Below the pieces are notes generated by a model. That model was given only the letters and a program-made list of their open reading frames with translations. It was not told the origin of the DNA and searched no databases. The translations under genes were made by a program, and so were the position numbers. Positions 51,644 through 61,797 of a DNA stretch of 64,000 nt are shown here, one piece after another (position 1 is the first letter of the stretch; each line of letters begins with the position of its first letter). Source of the DNA: Xylocopa sonorina (Eukaryota; Arthropoda; Insecta; Hymenoptera; Apidae); assembly GCF_050948175.1 (NCBI RefSeq), contig NC_135204.1, positions 9,663,473-9,727,472 on the forward strand. Reading direction: 5' to 3'.

Positions 51644-53719
51644 GAAAAAATGACGGATGATGATTTCCCGACGCACGATGACTGTGCCGTAGAAACGCAC
51701 GCGAACGCTTTTGTGCAGAAGATTGTAATTGCAGGAAACGACGGATGATGATTTTCCGATCCGATGATCCCGCGTCTCCCAGCTCACAAAGGGGGGAAAC
51801 GCGTTACAATCTCGCGTTTCTTGTAAACAAATTTCGCGGGGCGATCGCTCGGAACCGATGGCGCTTTTCCTCGTTCCCTTCGCACGGCCACGCGTGTCAC
51901 GGCTGCGAATCGTCGTCCCCTCTGAGGAAATGGAACACTCCTACGATTTCTCGATCTCACGAGAACCAAGATGGCGGTGAATAACCCCCGAGCTACCACG
52001 AACTCGCGATTCCTCGCCTCGCGAAGAGTTCACGATTTTTATCCGGAGCTTCGATATCGAGAACACGCTTTAAACGCATGCTAAGCGAGCTAATCAAATT
52101 TAATGGACAATTTGTTTATAAAGGAGAAGCAAACACGGGCGGGCCGAGGAGAATAATTCTTCGGCGCTCGACTTCGCGGCGGCATTCATTGAGACGTAAC
52201 CGTGCACGCAAACGGTTCCCACACACGTCACGATACGTGGAGAACGATGATTTTTCCTCCCGATATACGGTTTATTTAAGAGGAACGAAGCGTGTAGCAG
52301 CGACGCTGCGATTTCCTCGCCGGTGTTCCTCACCTCGTGCGTTTAGCCGATAAACAACCAACACAAACGCTATACTTATATATCTATTTACCAATTACGC
52401 CAACCCCTTAACTAGAGAAATCGCCCGACATTTGTCAAATCGCGAAACTACCGTTCAGAAAACTGTAATCCGTTCTACCCACCCCAATTCGTCGCCACAA
52501 AGGTTTCTTCAAGACCGTCCAACCCCCAGATTTCCCCCCCGTCTGTTCTCTGCTGCGATAAGTTCGCCCCCTGACCTTTCGTTTAAGTTATTACTTTTAT
52601 CCGACGCCGGTCACAGTCTCGTCGAGCATCGAATCGACTCTATCGGGCCAATTAAGCCGCGTGCCAACTCTGCGAACAACTCTGACCACCCCCGCGGTTG
52701 CCTCGCGAGCCCCTTCTTTTTCCGCTCGTTCCTCGCGTGAGATACGGAACTGAAACGTAACCGCGGGTTCACGAGTAACGTTGTAGCGAGCCGACGTGGA
52801 CGTTGCACGGTTTTTCCACTGGACTCGAAGAAGAGGGTTGGTATGGTCTTCGTGGAGTTACAGGCCCGTGTAATCGCGTCATCCGAAACGCCCCGCGATT
52901 ACCTCGCGTCGGATACACGGTCGTCGAATCGGGAAATCATCGAGTCTGGTCTCTCTCTCTCACTTGGTTACAGTATACCCTAGCTGTGTTACACGATTTG
53001 CGTGCCCTGTCGCGTTTCAATGGATGCGTTCCAGCGGAAGATGAGGGAAGAGTGGGTTGCTCTTTTGTGATGGCTCGATTTTCGGAATGCGACTTGTATC
53101 GAAAATGATCTTCACGTTTGTATGCGTGAAATAGAAACGAAGTGTCTCGAGTCCTGTTCGAATTTCTATATCGAGCGTTGCTATCGTTCTGCCACGGAAT
53201 ACCCTCGCAACCACCCTCGACCGAAAACAAAATTAATCCTCCCTATCTGGGAACGATCTCCGTCCACCTCAGCCGCAACGCGAGCCCTCTTAAAGGCCGA
53301 CCTCTCAAAGGGCCTGGCCTCGGGCCCGTTCTCATTAGAAATCAATTGACCGCGTTAAGGTTTAAACACAAGGTCCGTGGGCAGCGACTCCGGTCGGTTC
53401 GCACGCGCTGAATTATGTGGCACATTTTGACAATTAATAGCCGCTAATGAAGACGCGAGATCGGTCTGGCCCGAGGCTGATCCACCTCTCCGTCTCGTCC
53501 CTGGCCCGTTTTGTTAGCCGGATACAAAGAGGGATCGCGGGAGGGGCGGAAGGGGTGGGCGCGTCCATAACTCTGCGGGTGTAATTGAGAGCTCAACATT
53601 CGGTATCGCCGCGTTCTGGCTCGCATTATCGCGTTTACCCGGCCATCGCTCGCGCAAGAACCAGCGCGTGTTCTCGTGCCGGGGCCCGAACGCGGGGCCC
53701 CGGCAACGAGGGGCTTAAT

Positions 53720-53736
53720 GCGCGCGCGCGCGCGCG
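53720..53736. repeat. (GC)n tract
   Basis: An alternating GC run of 17 nt, potentially Z-DNA forming. Confidence 0.88.
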
Positions 53737-54179
53737 ACCCAACCGAGAGACACGGGCGGGGGGAAAAAAGGGGAAGGCGGACGTCGGCCGGCATTCGATA
53801 ATTAATGCGGCCCGCGGATTAATTATTATTAGCCGGCTGATTTGTTTCAATTTGTAGAGGGTCCTTTGATCGCGCCGAATCGTGTTTCCGTCGATTTCAC
53901 CCGGCGTCCCGGCTGATTTATCTCCGCGGCGCGCCGTCCCCGGGGATTTACGCGAACGCGACCCGTTCGGTGCCGTTCTCGTCCTCCGTGAGTCCTGTAT
54001 GACGTCCATCCAGCCTTTTTACCGTCGCTCGTTTCTCTGCGAGTCGCACGACGACAACGAGCAGAGTCTCTCACGAACGGGCGACAGAGTCGCTCGAAAT
54101 TCGTCGTCGATTCGTGAAAAATTCGATGAAATCGAATCTGGCATACGAGATGCCATCGGTCTCGTCGTCATCGTTCGAC

Positions 54180-54370
54180 CGACAGGAGTACGAGAGGAGA
54201 GGAGAGGTGGTGGAGACGGGGCTACGCGGAGGCTGTGGAACAGGACGAGCAGACAGGATAGAGACGAGGGGAGAGGCAGAGAGGTTGACGGTGGTGGAAG
54301 GAAAAAAAGAAAAAAAGAAAATAGAGCAAAGGAAGGCGAGGCCTTTCGCATTCTTCGCAGGAATGTAAAT
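54180..54370 (+). repeat. purine-skewed block
   Basis: About 190 nt of mostly A and G on the + strand, with GGAGAGG repeats and an A-rich end. No gene. Confidence 0.65.
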
Positions 54371-55080
54371 CAAGCCGTGGCAAGGGAGCGGGACCGCTTC
54401 GATGCCGGCGGGGGTGCGCTAGCGTCTCCACTAAATAATTACAAGCTCTTAATTAACGACGAGGGCCGATCGTAAAGCCATCCACGAGTCGGGCCGCTCC
54501 GTCCCGCGGATGCATGTTTCGAGATTATTTAAACGAGCAATGGTAACAAACGTTACCGGACCTTACCGGCAAACCGCCCGTCGCTGCTAACTGGCTGCGC
54601 CAGGGAGCGACGGAGAGACGCGGGGAGAGAGAAAAGGAGAGTTCCGTGGGGAAAAATAAATGTGAGCGAACCTGGGCCCCGGCGCGGAAAATAAAAGAGG
54701 GCGGGGTCAACGAATTTTGCGGGAGGCTCGTTCCTCGAACACCTCCCGGACTCTCGTTCCTGGTTACCAAGATTAGACGGTTTTCGAATGGCTGACTAAT
54801 GACCTTTCCTCGCCGCGAGAATGCCTCGCGAGGGTACCATTTGAGCACCAAGATATCGATCGATAACGCGAGTCAAAAGTACCGATCATTTCTCTACGTA
54901 CCTGAATAAGTTTCGTTTCACGTGCTCTCTCGACGTGTATCCCTGCTTCGTTTCACCGTATCCGAAAAGTCTGCGGCGGTCGTGTAGGTAATCGAGAGGT
55001 GGCCAGGGTACAGCGTAACAGCCAGTCTCTCGAAGGCGGTCGTGCGGCGCGACGCGACTCTTGGGCGTCGATATGATTCC

Positions 55081-55110
55081 ATAAATCACGGGTCGCCGGA
55101 ATAAATCACG
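55081..55110. repeat. ATAAATCACG direct repeat, 20-nt period
   Basis: The decamer ATAAATCACG occurs at 55081-55090 and again at 55101-55110, so the copies start exactly 20 nt apart (about two helical turns). An ATTAATG and an ATTACACG follow directly. Confidence 0.75.
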
Positions 55111-56760
55111 TATTAATGAAAATTACACGTACGCCCGTGGCCGGGGCTTGATATACGCGGGAGAGAGACCGCGCGAGCGCGTGGACGGGAATAAAATTGG
55201 CCGAGCCATGTTGGCGGGGCGGAATAAAGGGCAACGCGGAGCAATTACACGTCGAGCGTGTCCCAATGAAGTATGGCCGTGGCCTGGCCTGCTCGATTAC
55301 CACGGAAATCCTGTGTAGGAAGGGTTTAATTAAAATTAGAGCAAACGGAACGCGCAGCGGGGTTGCGGGCTAGGGAAAGCCACGCCAAGCCGGTCCCGAC
55401 GATCCCTGAATTCATCCTGGACCCCGTGGTGAACCGACCGGACCCCTTCGACGGGACACCCGCTCCTTTCCACGGAACGTAGACGCCCTGAGAGTTCGCG
55501 CTGCGCTCTCTCCTATATTTATTGAGAGATCGAGTTTTATGGCCGCCCGTACGGACGTCCGATGGAGCTCGATGTGAATCCCCAGCCTCGCAGTCGTATA
55601 TCGATTCCCCTGAACCACTCAATGCTTTCCTGCGGCAAACAGTAGAAATTCCACCAACTAAAATTGCACTCGAGTTGCCTCGCGTACTCCTTACTCACCT
55701 CGCGTCCATTAACTAGTAGCACCTTGGAAAAGTAAAAAGTTCCTCCACCCGAGGGTCTTCGATTTTCTTCAAACTTCTACGGGCCAGCAGCTTCTCGCAG
55801 CTCCGTTAACTCTCGAAAAACGCAGGTTTCGGTTGCTCGGACGGGTATCCCATTATCGTCCACGAGTAATATCGTACACACAGGGATGGTGTGAGTAACA
55901 TGGAAGTCGTGAGATCCGTGCACCGGCGACACGAACGTTACGAGAAGGCGCAGCTACGTGCAGCTACGCTGTTCCGCCTATCGGAAATGCAACGTACCTC
56001 GAAAGCTCTCGTTCCCTTCTATCGCGTGATTTATTATATTATTCCTCGGTTAACCGAGCCCCCGGACAGCTATGACCAGCTAATGGGCTATCGCGACAAT
56101 TCGACCAGCGCCGCTTCCCTCGACTCTGACGCTGGACACCGTGGAAATCGTGTGACTTTCACAGGTGGATGACTTTCCGGGGTCTCCTTCAGCCTTTTCA
56201 TTCGGTCCACCGTATCAAGAATCTGAGATTACATATGCGTCAGCGAGGAAAGCTCTATGAAACTGAAAGCTTCGATTCCCCGATATCTCACATTTTCCCA
56301 TTTTTTCTGAAGGGGTTGAAGGGAAAAAGAAGAGGCATAAAACATCTCTGTTACGCTTAACCGAATAGTACAATAACTCAACCCCTAAGTGTCTGAAACT
56401 ATAGCTCGTCTATCGATAAAAACTTGTACCCTCGACGTCGTGGCTTCTTGTACCTCAGATAACAGTTGTCTAGCGAGGCAAACCACGGCTTCTCCCGGCT
56501 GGAAACATCGCGTAGCGCCCCGGCGTCTTCCTATTTCTACGAGGAGCTTACACGGTCGTTGAGTTCGTAGCAAGGCGAGCCCGCATCCGTATCATTTCCA
56601 CCGGCTGATTTATTGCATTATTCCAGGCGTCGAAGGCCGGACAACCGTGGCCACGGTGCACCAAGCCGGGCCTGTTAATTCGATCTATTTTCTAGGCTGG
56701 CTCTCCGGGGCTTAGGGTGCGTGGTGGACCCGATTATCCGATCAACGTTCATACGCGCGC

Positions 56761-56812
56761 GAGACAGAGAGAAAGGGAGAGAGAGATAGAGAGAGAGAGA
56801 GAGCAGAGAGAG
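56761..56812. repeat. imperfect (GA)n tract
   Basis: About 50 nt of GA repeats with interruptions, just upstream of the AT-rich tRNA island. Confidence 0.88.
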
Positions 56813-57408
56813 ACTTGAAACCAAAGAGAGAAGTTATTCTCGTTCTGCTCGTTTTTCTTCGCTGAAGGAACGAGGAAACTATGGGTTTCTCGTGCACCAC
56901 GGGCTCATCGTCCGTCGCTGGCTAGGCCGGATTAATTATGCGCGATAAAGTGCGTCGGACACGTGTAGCTACATGTGCCGTATGTGCGCCTATGTCGCCG
57001 TCGCGACGTCACGACCGATCAGATATTTCCTGAAATAATGCCGCTGCCTCCTGGCCGTCCCTTTCTCCACCGTGCCGCGCCGACTGCCTACTCGTTCGGG
57101 GCAGTTCGAACTGTCTGCCGCGTCGCATTTAGGGGTTGCTCGAAGACTGCTGTATTGTAGGGTTCACTCGACGCCAATCCTGGAAAGTACAACAATTATT
57201 CAAGTCAGAATTGTTAATACCTCAATTACCTCAAACGTATAAGTGAAATTATATTAGATTCATTGTCAGCAGGTACGACGCATCGTACGGATTTTTAATC
57301 ATAACCATGTTGTAAAACATTGTTGAACGAAGAAATTGTATAGTAAAGCTGTGTATTATATCGCAAAAAGATTATTGTAAAATAAAAATATGATTCACTT
57401 ATCTCACT

Positions 57409-57480
57409 TAGCAGAGCGTGGTTTCGATCCACGGACCTCTGGGTTATGGGCCCAGCACGCTTCCACTGCGCCACTCTGCT
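57409..57480 (-). tRNA. initiator tRNA-Met (CAT), copy 1
   Basis: A 72-nt cloverleaf on the minus strand, antisense to ss. The acceptor stem is AGCAGAG/CTCTGCT with an A:U first pair, an initiator mark. The anticodon arm is CTGGG/CCCAG with loop CCCATAA; three G:C pairs and C before the anticodon are animal initiator features. The T loop is ATCGAAA, starting with A rather than T. Box A (TGGCGCAGTGG) and box B (GGATCGAAACC) are intact. No intron and no encoded CCA. A T-run that can stop Pol III follows about 20 nt downstream. It is identical over 72 nt to the other two copies. Confidence 0.97.
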
Positions 57481-57915
57481 GTTGTTTCCCTCTTGATTAA
57501 GGTAGTTTTTATCGGACTTATCAGAGGCAAGTCCAAAGTAATCGATAGTCTTGAGTCCTAGAAATGATAGCAATACAAAATTATTAATAATACAGTCATA
57601 TGCAAATGAAATGAAATGCTTGCACGTAATTATGTATTACGTAAACACTTGTTACGGATGCTGTTTTGTAACCAAGTATATCATAATATAATGCTGCAAT
57701 GTTTATTATATAATAAATAATGAACTATGAAATATTATTCTTTTAGAGGTCTGCGGTTTTAAAAAAATTTCATTAAATCATGATGAAATAAAATGGCACA
57801 TAGTGAAGCTTACAATTTCTCAAATATATAGTTATGAATCTATTAAATTATATATGGAAATAAATTATTTATTATCAAATCTGGTGGAAAATGATTAAAA
57901 AATGTTCTCCAACGA

Positions 57916-57987
57916 AGCAGAGTGGCGCAGTGGAAGCGTGCTGGGCCCATAACCCAGAGGTCCGTGGATCGAAACCACGCTCTGCTA
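57916..57987 (+). tRNA. initiator tRNA-Met (CAT), copy 2
   Basis: The same 72-nt sequence as copy 1 but on the + strand, sense to ss, with the anticodon CAT at 57948-57950. The acceptor, D, anticodon and T stems all pair, and both Pol III promoter boxes are intact. A TTTTT terminator follows at about 57999. It is divergent from copy 1 (435 nt between their 5' ends) and convergent with copy 3. The AGGGTTG just after the gene is also found just after copy 3, suggesting that copies 2 and 3 arose by local inverted duplication. Confidence 0.97.
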
Positions 57988-58177
57988 AGGGTTGTTCATT
58001 TTTGACAAAATTTTGTCGATTCAGCAGATCACAACCCTCTGCAGCTTCTTTTTACCATAAAAAATTTGTTTCTTACGCATGAAATGAGTAAAAAATGACA
58101 GAAGAACTTCCCTAAATTGATTACACAACTAATCCATAGCAAAAAGAAATTCAAAAAGTTAATTTATCAACCCTCTT

Positions 58178-58249
58178 TAGCAGAGCGTGGTTTCGATCCA
58201 CGGACCTCTGGGTTATGGGCCCAGCACGCTTCCACTGCGCCACTCTGCT
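58178..58249 (-). tRNA. initiator tRNA-Met (CAT), copy 3
   Basis: The same 72-nt sequence on the minus strand, ending only 93 nt before the ss exon at 58343. Promoter boxes and stems are intact, and a T-run terminator lies about 20 nt downstream on the minus strand. Its 3' flank shares AGGGTTG with copy 2. Confidence 0.97.
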
Positions 58250-58342
58250 TCGGTGACAGACCTTGAAAAAAATTGAAGCGTGTGGCGAATACCTTATTTT
58301 TACATATTCTTTCCTTATTAATTAGTTTCCTATTCATTTCAG

Positions 58343-58552
58343 TCCGACATCGTTCACCAAAGCGTCTACGAGCTGGTCCACAGCGAGGACAGAGAGGAAC
58401 TCCAAAGGCAGTTGATGTGGAACTCTTTTCTGCCCGCTGAAAGTGCGAGTCTCCCTCTGCATGACGCTCTTTCGCCTCAGCACAGTCATCTCCTGGAGCG
58501 CAGCTTTACCGTCCGCTTCCGGTGTCTTCTGGATAACACATCCGGCTTCTTG
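58343..58552 (+). CDS. ss: spineless exon: PAS-A, main part
   Basis: Seventy codons (residues 134-203). It starts SDIVHQSVYELVHSEDREE, equivalent to AhR's SDVIHQSVYELIHTEDRAE, and ends FTVRFRCLLDNTSGFL, equivalent to AhR's FICRLRCLLDNSSGFL. Between them is an insert (AESASLPLHDALSPQHSHLLE) shorter than that of vertebrate AhR. The acceptor is TTTCAG at 58337-58342 and the donor TTG/GTGAGC at 58553, both phase 0. Its acceptor lies close to the nested tRNA genes. Confidence 0.98.
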
Positions 58553-59663
58553 GTGAGCTTGTCTCTTCGTAAATTCAGGCAGCACATTTTACAATACGTT
58601 TCCTCCACGTTGGCACACGAGTTCATCTAAAGATCATGCAAGGTCAACCAAATATTAGCCACATATTTTGCACAGTAGCGGCCTTCCTCACCAGCAAAAA
58701 TTATTCAATCGATATCGACTCTCGAGGCGTGCGTATCTCGCATGCCTGGTCACAGTTTCACGATCGTTTCAGCGGCGCACAATGTAATTCTGGTTCATTC
58801 ATCGAAACCTCCGCACACGGTCACGCGAACAAGGATAATCCGTTGACCTATGCGGAAGAACAGTTCCCATGCTGTGGTATCTTACCGCCGGCCCCGTTTT
58901 CACCCTTTAACGTAGTAATGGTAGCCGCGAAAGACGCTCGATCGAGCGTCACACACGATAAGACCACGCGAGTTATCGATCCGATTTTTACGGCATCAAA
59001 TTTTCATAATTGCCTGCGAGAACCGCGTTTAACCCTGCAGCCGACGATAATGGACTTAATTGTGGAGGAGGGAGCCAGTCTCGCCCCGTCCACCCATAAT
59101 TACAGCCTGTTTTTCTCTGGCATCTGGTGGTTGGAATTGCGGCGACTTTTTCCCCGACGTGTTGCTTTAGACTCTACGGTTTCATATCATCGCTGTTATT
59201 TTCGACGTGCCTCTTTCGTTGCACTTTTTCCAGCCGAATGTTCCTTTTATATACCTTTCGCTCGTGATGAGAAACAGGAAGAGAAGCGGAGAGTTCGGAG
59301 AGGAATAATTTCGACGTGAATTTCGGTAAAAACGGGGAGCTCCTTTCTTCTGGGTCGGTGTCCTTTTCGTCGTAAAGCTTTAACGATTACAGTTTCATTT
59401 TCATAAACGTCAGAACGGTGACCTTTTTGCGCGACAGTCTGGTAGCAGTATAGCTATACCGCCGCGTTTTTCTCCTTGTTCTTACCGTCTACAACTCTTG
59501 GACACCGTTTGTTCCGAGTGTATGCTCGTATTTGCTGGATATTTGCCGTAAGATAATTAACGTTTTGCCCTGCTGCGGTCGGACCAAAGGCTGGCTTTGA
59601 TTTATGCCCGTTTTCGTGGACCGTGTCGTTTCTCTAATTAGTCAAATCTACTTTACTTTCCAG
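58553..59663 (+). other. 1.1-kb intron
   Basis: The intron runs from GTGAGC at 58553 to TTCCAG ending at 59663, phase 0. It has an open frame of 227 codons (58636-59319) without recognisable domain, and an 18-bp perfect palindrome at 58933-58950. Confidence 0.9.
58933..58950. repeat. 18-bp perfect palindrome
   Basis: GACGCTCGA (58933-58941) is followed immediately by its reverse complement TCGAGCGTC (58942-58950). Confidence 0.75.
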
Positions 59664-59958
59664 CGTTTGGACATCAGGGGACGAGTGAAGATACTCCACG
59701 GTCAAAACAGGAAGACGGAAGAGCCACCGTTGGCTCTGTTCGCTCTGTGCACACCATTCGGACCGCCGTCCTTGCTGGAGGTTCCGCAAAAGGACGTAAT
59801 GTTCAAGAGCAAACACAAATTGGACCTAGCGCTCGTGTCCATGGACCAACGGGGAAAGATGTTGCTAGGATATTCAGACGCGGAGCTGGCGAACCTTGGC
59901 GGCTACGATCTAGTCCATTACGATGATTTGGCTTACGTCGCGAGCGCTCACCAAGAAC
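59664..59958 (+). CDS. ss: spineless exon: end of PAS-A and start of PAS-B
   Basis: Residues 204-301 plus the first base of codon 302. RVKILHGQ ends the PAS-A core as in AhR (KLKYLHGQ). LALFALCTPFGPPSLLEVP follows, then the PAS-B start: MFKSKHKLDLALVSMDQRG, corresponding to AhR's FRTKHKLDF. GKMLLGYSDAEL and the YDLVHYDDLAYVASAHQE helix complete this part. In AhR this domain binds ligand and HSP90; fly Spineless is thought to act without dioxin-like ligands. The acceptor is TTCCAG at 59658-59663 and the donor GAAC/GTAAGT at 59959, phase 1. Confidence 0.98.
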
Positions 59959-60027
59959 GTAAGTGTTCAGTTCAAGATCCTTCGGAATTCAGATTCGAGA
60001 CGAGGAATTAATCGAATTATTTTTTAG
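59959..60027 (+). other. 69-nt intron
   Basis: A minimal phase-1 intron, GTAAGT to TTTTAG. Its retention would put a stop in frame (TAA at about 60009). Confidence 0.95.
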
Positions 60028-60169
60028 TCCTGAAAACTGGTGCCTCGGGAATGATAGCATACAGATTTCAAAAGAAAGATGGTGGCTGGCAGTGGTTGCA
60101 GACTAGCTCCAGATTGGTCTACAAGAACTCGAAGCCTGATTTCGTCATCAGCACGCATCGACCTCTTAT
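60028..60169 (+). CDS. ss: spineless exon: PAS-B, second half
   Basis: It completes codon 302 (Leu), encodes residues 303-348 and gives two bases of codon 349. LKTGASGMIAYRFQKKDGGW and QWLQTSSRLVYKNSKPDF correspond to AhR's MIKTGESGMIVFRLLTKNNRW and the strand after it, ending in ISTHRPLM. Two overlapping GT sites exist at the end: GTAGGT at 60170 and GTAGTC at 60174. The second would include an in-frame TAG, so the first, phase 2, is used. Confidence 0.98.
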
Positions 60170-60242
60170 GTAGGTAGTCTTCTAGATGAAGAAACGCTTT
60201 CTTCGCGATTCCGTGAACATTTCCGATCGTGAAACATTCCAG
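60170..60242 (+). other. 73-nt intron
   Basis: A minimal phase-2 intron from GTAGGT to TTCCAG. Confidence 0.95.
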
Positions 60243-60710
60243 GGAGGAGGAAGGCAGGGACCTTTTGGGTAAACGGACGATGGACTTCAAGGTGAGCTAC
60301 CTGGACGCCGGGCTGACCAACAGCTACTTCTCAGACAGCGACAGCCTCACGAGTTCCGTGATGACGCCGACGCTCCCTAGCCAACAGACGTCCCAGAGAG
60401 TGAACAGGCGGTACAAGACTCAACTAAGAGACTTCCTGTCGACTTGTCGGAATAAACGTACCAAACTGGCCGCGCAATCGTCTGTTTCCCCGCCTGTTAC
60501 ACCCACGGTCGCGTCCGTGGACTACCTCGCCGCTGATACCAGTGCCGCAGCTGCAGTCGCAGCGGCCTACAGCAACCTGAACACGATATACCCGACCGCT
60601 TACGCACCCACGGCAGTTGCAGCGAGCACGGACCCTTCGTTGACCACGTACATTGGTCATACGGGCAACTACCATCAGACTCTGTATCCAGCGACTGCGC
60701 TGGACAATAG
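60243..60710 (+). CDS. ss: spineless exon: post-PAS region
   Basis: It completes codon 349 (Met) and encodes residues 350-504. The start EEEGRDLLGKRTMDFKVSYL is strongly conserved among insect Spineless proteins just after PAS-B. A basic stretch (RRYKTQLRDFLSTCRNKRTK) may be a second nuclear localisation or interaction segment. An Ala-rich, Thr/Tyr-rich segment with low predicted order ends the exon. The acceptor is TTCCAG at 60237-60242 and the donor ATAG/GTGAAC at 60711, phase 2. Reading through the donor gives an immediate TGA, which supports splicing. Confidence 0.97.
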
Positions 60711-60825
60711 GTGAACCTTAAACCTTTCTAACAATAAGACACGCATACGTAGCTACGCTTCCTCGACGAGTTACATCGATTAGCCTGTCGCGATTATTAA
60801 TCGTCTAAACTTCTCAAATCTCCAG
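60711..60825 (+). other. 115-nt intron
   Basis: A phase-2 intron from GTGAAC to CTCCAG. Confidence 0.95.
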
Positions 60826-61797
60826 GTATCTTACCACAGCCACGGAAAACCTTTTCCAATACAGGCCGCTCGGTTCCTATTACCACACGGAGTACCACAC
60901 GAGCACCGCGTACAACGGTTTCATCGATGTCTCGTTGCCTACCTACGAGACGCACCAGCTGACGAGCAAAACCGAGGAGAAGCTATACTGCCAACAGCTG
61001 GGCGAGTCACCCAAGTACGGATACGTGGAGACCAGACACCCGAGCAGCGTCAGCGGTTCACCCTACGCCGCCAGCCCCGTCGCGAGCGCCTCGACGATGC
61101 ACACAGCGACTACCGATATCAACATCGTCCGCGCAGGCAGTCGACACTCCCTGGAAGGCGGGGCATCCTCCAGCAATTCCGCTGGAAGTTCGCCCGTGAC
61201 AGGACCAACGAACGGCGTGCTCACCCCCAAGATAGAAGACGTGAAACCGGAAGTGTACAGCAACGAGGCCCCACGACAGACCGTCCTGATGTGGGGTGCA
61301 CCTCCCGCCCGTACTCCACCGAGGAACAACGGCAGCTACAGCCCACCCACACCGCATTCCACTCACTCGTCCACTCATTCCACCAACGCCACCGCTGGCG
61401 ACCCCCTAAAATCCCTAGCCGAGATGAACTCCATGAACGGCGAGTGCAAATGGAGACAGACGTCGCCCAACGATCAGCAACCCGCGGCGCCCAGCTCGCC
61501 GAGGACCAAGGCGTCGCAGCAGCAACAACAGCACCAGCACCACCAGCAACAGCAACAACCGCAACAGCAACAACACCAGCAGTACCCGGTGACCACGTCA
61601 CAGTATCAGGCAGCGGCGGCGGCTGCGGCTGCGGCCGCGGCTGCAGCGGCAAGCACTATCGGATACGCGCACTCGCATCCAGGCCATGGCCACGGGGAAG
61701 CGGGCTCCGAGGTATGGCAAGGAGTGCAACACCACCACCACTACCAGTACTATCCCTACCACCATCACCACCCCGCACCACCAAGGCACGCGCCCCA
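60826..61797 (+). CDS. ss: spineless exon: C-terminal Gln/Ala/His-rich region
   Basis: It completes codon 505 (Arg) and encodes residues 506-828. The first part (YLTTATENLFQYRPLGSYYH through ETHQLTSKTEEKLYCQQLGE) looks conserved and structured. The rest is Ser/Pro/Thr-rich and probably disordered. A Gln/His tract lies at residues 736-757 (61517-61582) and a run of 14 Ala at residues 767-780 (61610-61651). His/Tyr-rich repeats end the exon. Such tracts are common in insect transcription activators. The acceptor is CTCCAG at 60820-60825 and the donor CCCA/GTGAGT at 61798, phase 2. An in-frame TGA overlaps the donor. Confidence 0.95.

Larger units (their letters stand above)
50758..58342 (+). 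other. 7.6-kb intron hosting three tRNA genes
   Basis: The intron runs from GTAGCT at 50758 to TTTCAG ending at 58342, phase 0. The first 6.4 kb resembles the other introns: GC-balanced with A, GC and GA tracts and purine-rich DNA at 54180-54370. From about 57170 to the end it becomes clearly AT-rich and contains three initiator tRNA-Met genes. No protein gene is seen. Confidence 0.88.

Noticed and set aside
57295..57573. Minus-strand open frame with an AQWKRAGPITQRS segment
   Set aside because: This is the translation of initiator tRNA copy 1, a well-known artefact. The same applies to the + frame at 57891-58082.
58636..59319. 227-codon open frame on the + strand inside the 1.1-kb intron
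   Set aside because: No recognisable domain, it lies between two exons that join perfectly through PAS-A, and long chance frames are common in this GC- and CpG-rich DNA.
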